Translations under genes and position numbers: made by a program | Assembly (NCBI RefSeq): GCF_021278965.1 | Contig: NZ_CP065589.1 | Location: 2,733,001-2,797,000, forward strand | Source: Chryseobacterium capnotolerans | GTDB taxonomy: Bacteria > Bacteroidota > Bacteroidia > Flavobacteriales > Weeksellaceae | Direction of reading: 5' to 3' | Length of the DNA: 64,000 nt | The notes under the pieces: generated by a model | Told to the model about the DNA's origin: nothing | Database searches by the model: none | What the model saw: the letters and a program-made list of their open reading frames with translations, nothing else | In this document: positions 63,215-64,000 of the stretch, piece by piece | Layout of the letters: each line of letters opens with the position of its first letter | Numbering within the stretch: the stretch's first letter is position 1

Positions 63215-63280
63215 ATCGTTATAAGATTTAAACAAGATTACAATACACTTCTTTTAAAAACTGGAAATACAACAAACATA

Positions 63281-63976
63281 TTATTTGGTTCCGAACCAAT
63301 ATTCCCATTTTTCAGTATCAATTCCAAATTTGCCTTGCCACCATCTTGCCGGATAGCCAACATCATCATTTCTGATAGGCCTGTGCGATCTTTCAGGATA
63401 GGTAATATACTGTTCAGCATACCCAAAATGTTTACCATCATGTAAAATACCAATAACCCCTAGAATTTCCAGCAATGCTACCCGTTCACCATCATTGGAT
63501 TTGAAGGTTTTAGAAATCTTCTTTTTAAGTTGAGCAACTCTGTCATTAGGTTCAGAGGTTTCAATGATTTCTTTGAGTTCATTTAATATCTTATTATCAT
63601 TCTCCCCAGGCTTTACAACAGGCAGTTTGGGAAATTGTTCTACATCAAACAACACCTGGATTAAGCTATCAAAACAAGCCCCGTCTTTATATTTAAAGTA
63701 ATTGATGGTATTAAAGTCAATAGGTTCTTCAAATTCAAAAGTATGAAGCCCGCAGACTGCACAAATTTCTTCATTAGGTTTTGGACTGGCTATAAAGCTA
63801 TGTTCCGACAATGATTTTGCAATACAGTAACTTGATAAAAATGAGCGGTATTCTAATTGTCTTGTACTTAAACTATACAAAAAAGCGTTTATAACATCCC
63901 GTTCTTCAATCTCAACTATGGCAGTTTTAATTCTTCTGCAAATCTCATCATGACTGATGGTTTCCTGCTCATACAT
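63281..63976 (-). CDS. Hypothetical protein, 5' end possibly outside the window
   Basis: From the ATG at 63976 the protein is 231 residues ('MYEQETISHDEICRRIKTAIVEIEERDV'). The frame stays open to the window edge, so the true start may lie beyond 64000. It contains a CxxC ('EEICAVCGLHTFEFEE'), a helical middle and a C-terminal 'DDVGYPARWWQGKFGIDTEKWEYWFG'. I do not recognise a named domain. No signal peptide is visible. Function is unknown. Confidence 0.65.
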   Translation of the reverse strand: MYEQETISHDEICRRIKTAIVEIEERDVINAFLYSLSTRQLEYRSFLSSYCIAKSLSEHSFIASPKPNEEICAVCGLHTFEFEEPIDFNTINYFKYKDGACFDSLIQVLFDVEQFPKLPVVKPGENDNKILNELKEIIETSEPNDRVAQLKKKISKTFKSNDGERVALLEILGVIGILHDGKHFGYAEQYITYPERSHRPIRNDDVGYPARWWQGKFGIDTEKWEYWFGTK

Positions 63977-64000
63977 TACAGCATATTTCTTTGCATACTC

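Overview
The window looks like chromosomal DNA of a Chryseobacterium-like member of the Flavobacteriia (Bacteroidota). The evidence is low-GC DNA, Bacteroidota promoters (TTTG about 19 bases before TAnnTTTG, clearest ahead of tRNA-Ser), a type IX secretion sorting tail, a TonB receptor paired with a DUF4249 lipoprotein, a giant SpvB/Rhs protein, an ISAon1-type insertion sequence and many small lipoproteins. The genus is inferred from gene content only.

Layout. 1-2.3 kb (minus): Crp/Fnr regulator, SUKH protein and two frameshifted genes, one a TlpA-like thioredoxin. 2.8-5.9 kb: TonB receptor plus DUF4249 lipoprotein. 6.4-9.4 kb: Crp/Fnr regulator, VOC protein and a lipoprotein gene cut by one in-frame TAG. 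9.8-12.2 kb: translationally coupled histidine kinase and LuxR-type regulator. 13.0-16.4 kb: a secreted protein, tRNA-Ser(UGA), a complete 1384-bp IS with 8-bp target duplication, and a DUF6134-like protein. 16.5-24.1 kb: agmatine deiminase-like lipoprotein, an AraC/GyrI-like regulator next to two tiny double-glycine-leader Cys-rich peptides, bestrophin, a PD40-type protein, a broken beta-lactamase-family gene and DUF4287.

24.4-38.8 kb is the accessory core. Two near-identical direct repeats (a DUF1272 gene plus the tail of a VOC gene) bracket about 13.5 kb. Inside are a chimeric AraC-VOC pseudogene, a second copy of both peptides, a candidate immunity lipoprotein, a 3392-residue SpvB/FG-GAP/Rhs protein ending in a metzincin-like HExxHxxDxxH tip, and a T9SS-sorted protein. 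The peptide cores are nearly unchanged between copies despite many silent changes. The island therefore looks like a recombination-built toxin module carrying a conserved peptide pair.

38.7-64 kb is mostly housekeeping and small operons: VOC proteins, alpha/beta hydrolases, AraC regulators, thioredoxin reductase, DNA polymerase III delta, HAD hydrolase, a seven-gene minus-strand run (Crp, DinB, Ogt, DUF2911, GNAT, cupin, zinc ribbon), an iron/siderophore module (TonB siderophore receptor, PepSY membrane protein, esterase) and an esterase/AraC group.

Caution on quality: at least seven genes are split by single-base indels, mostly in A/T or G/C runs, including holA, which is normally essential. 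Many of these breaks are probably sequence errors, so genes listed as pseudogenes for that reason may be intact in the organism.
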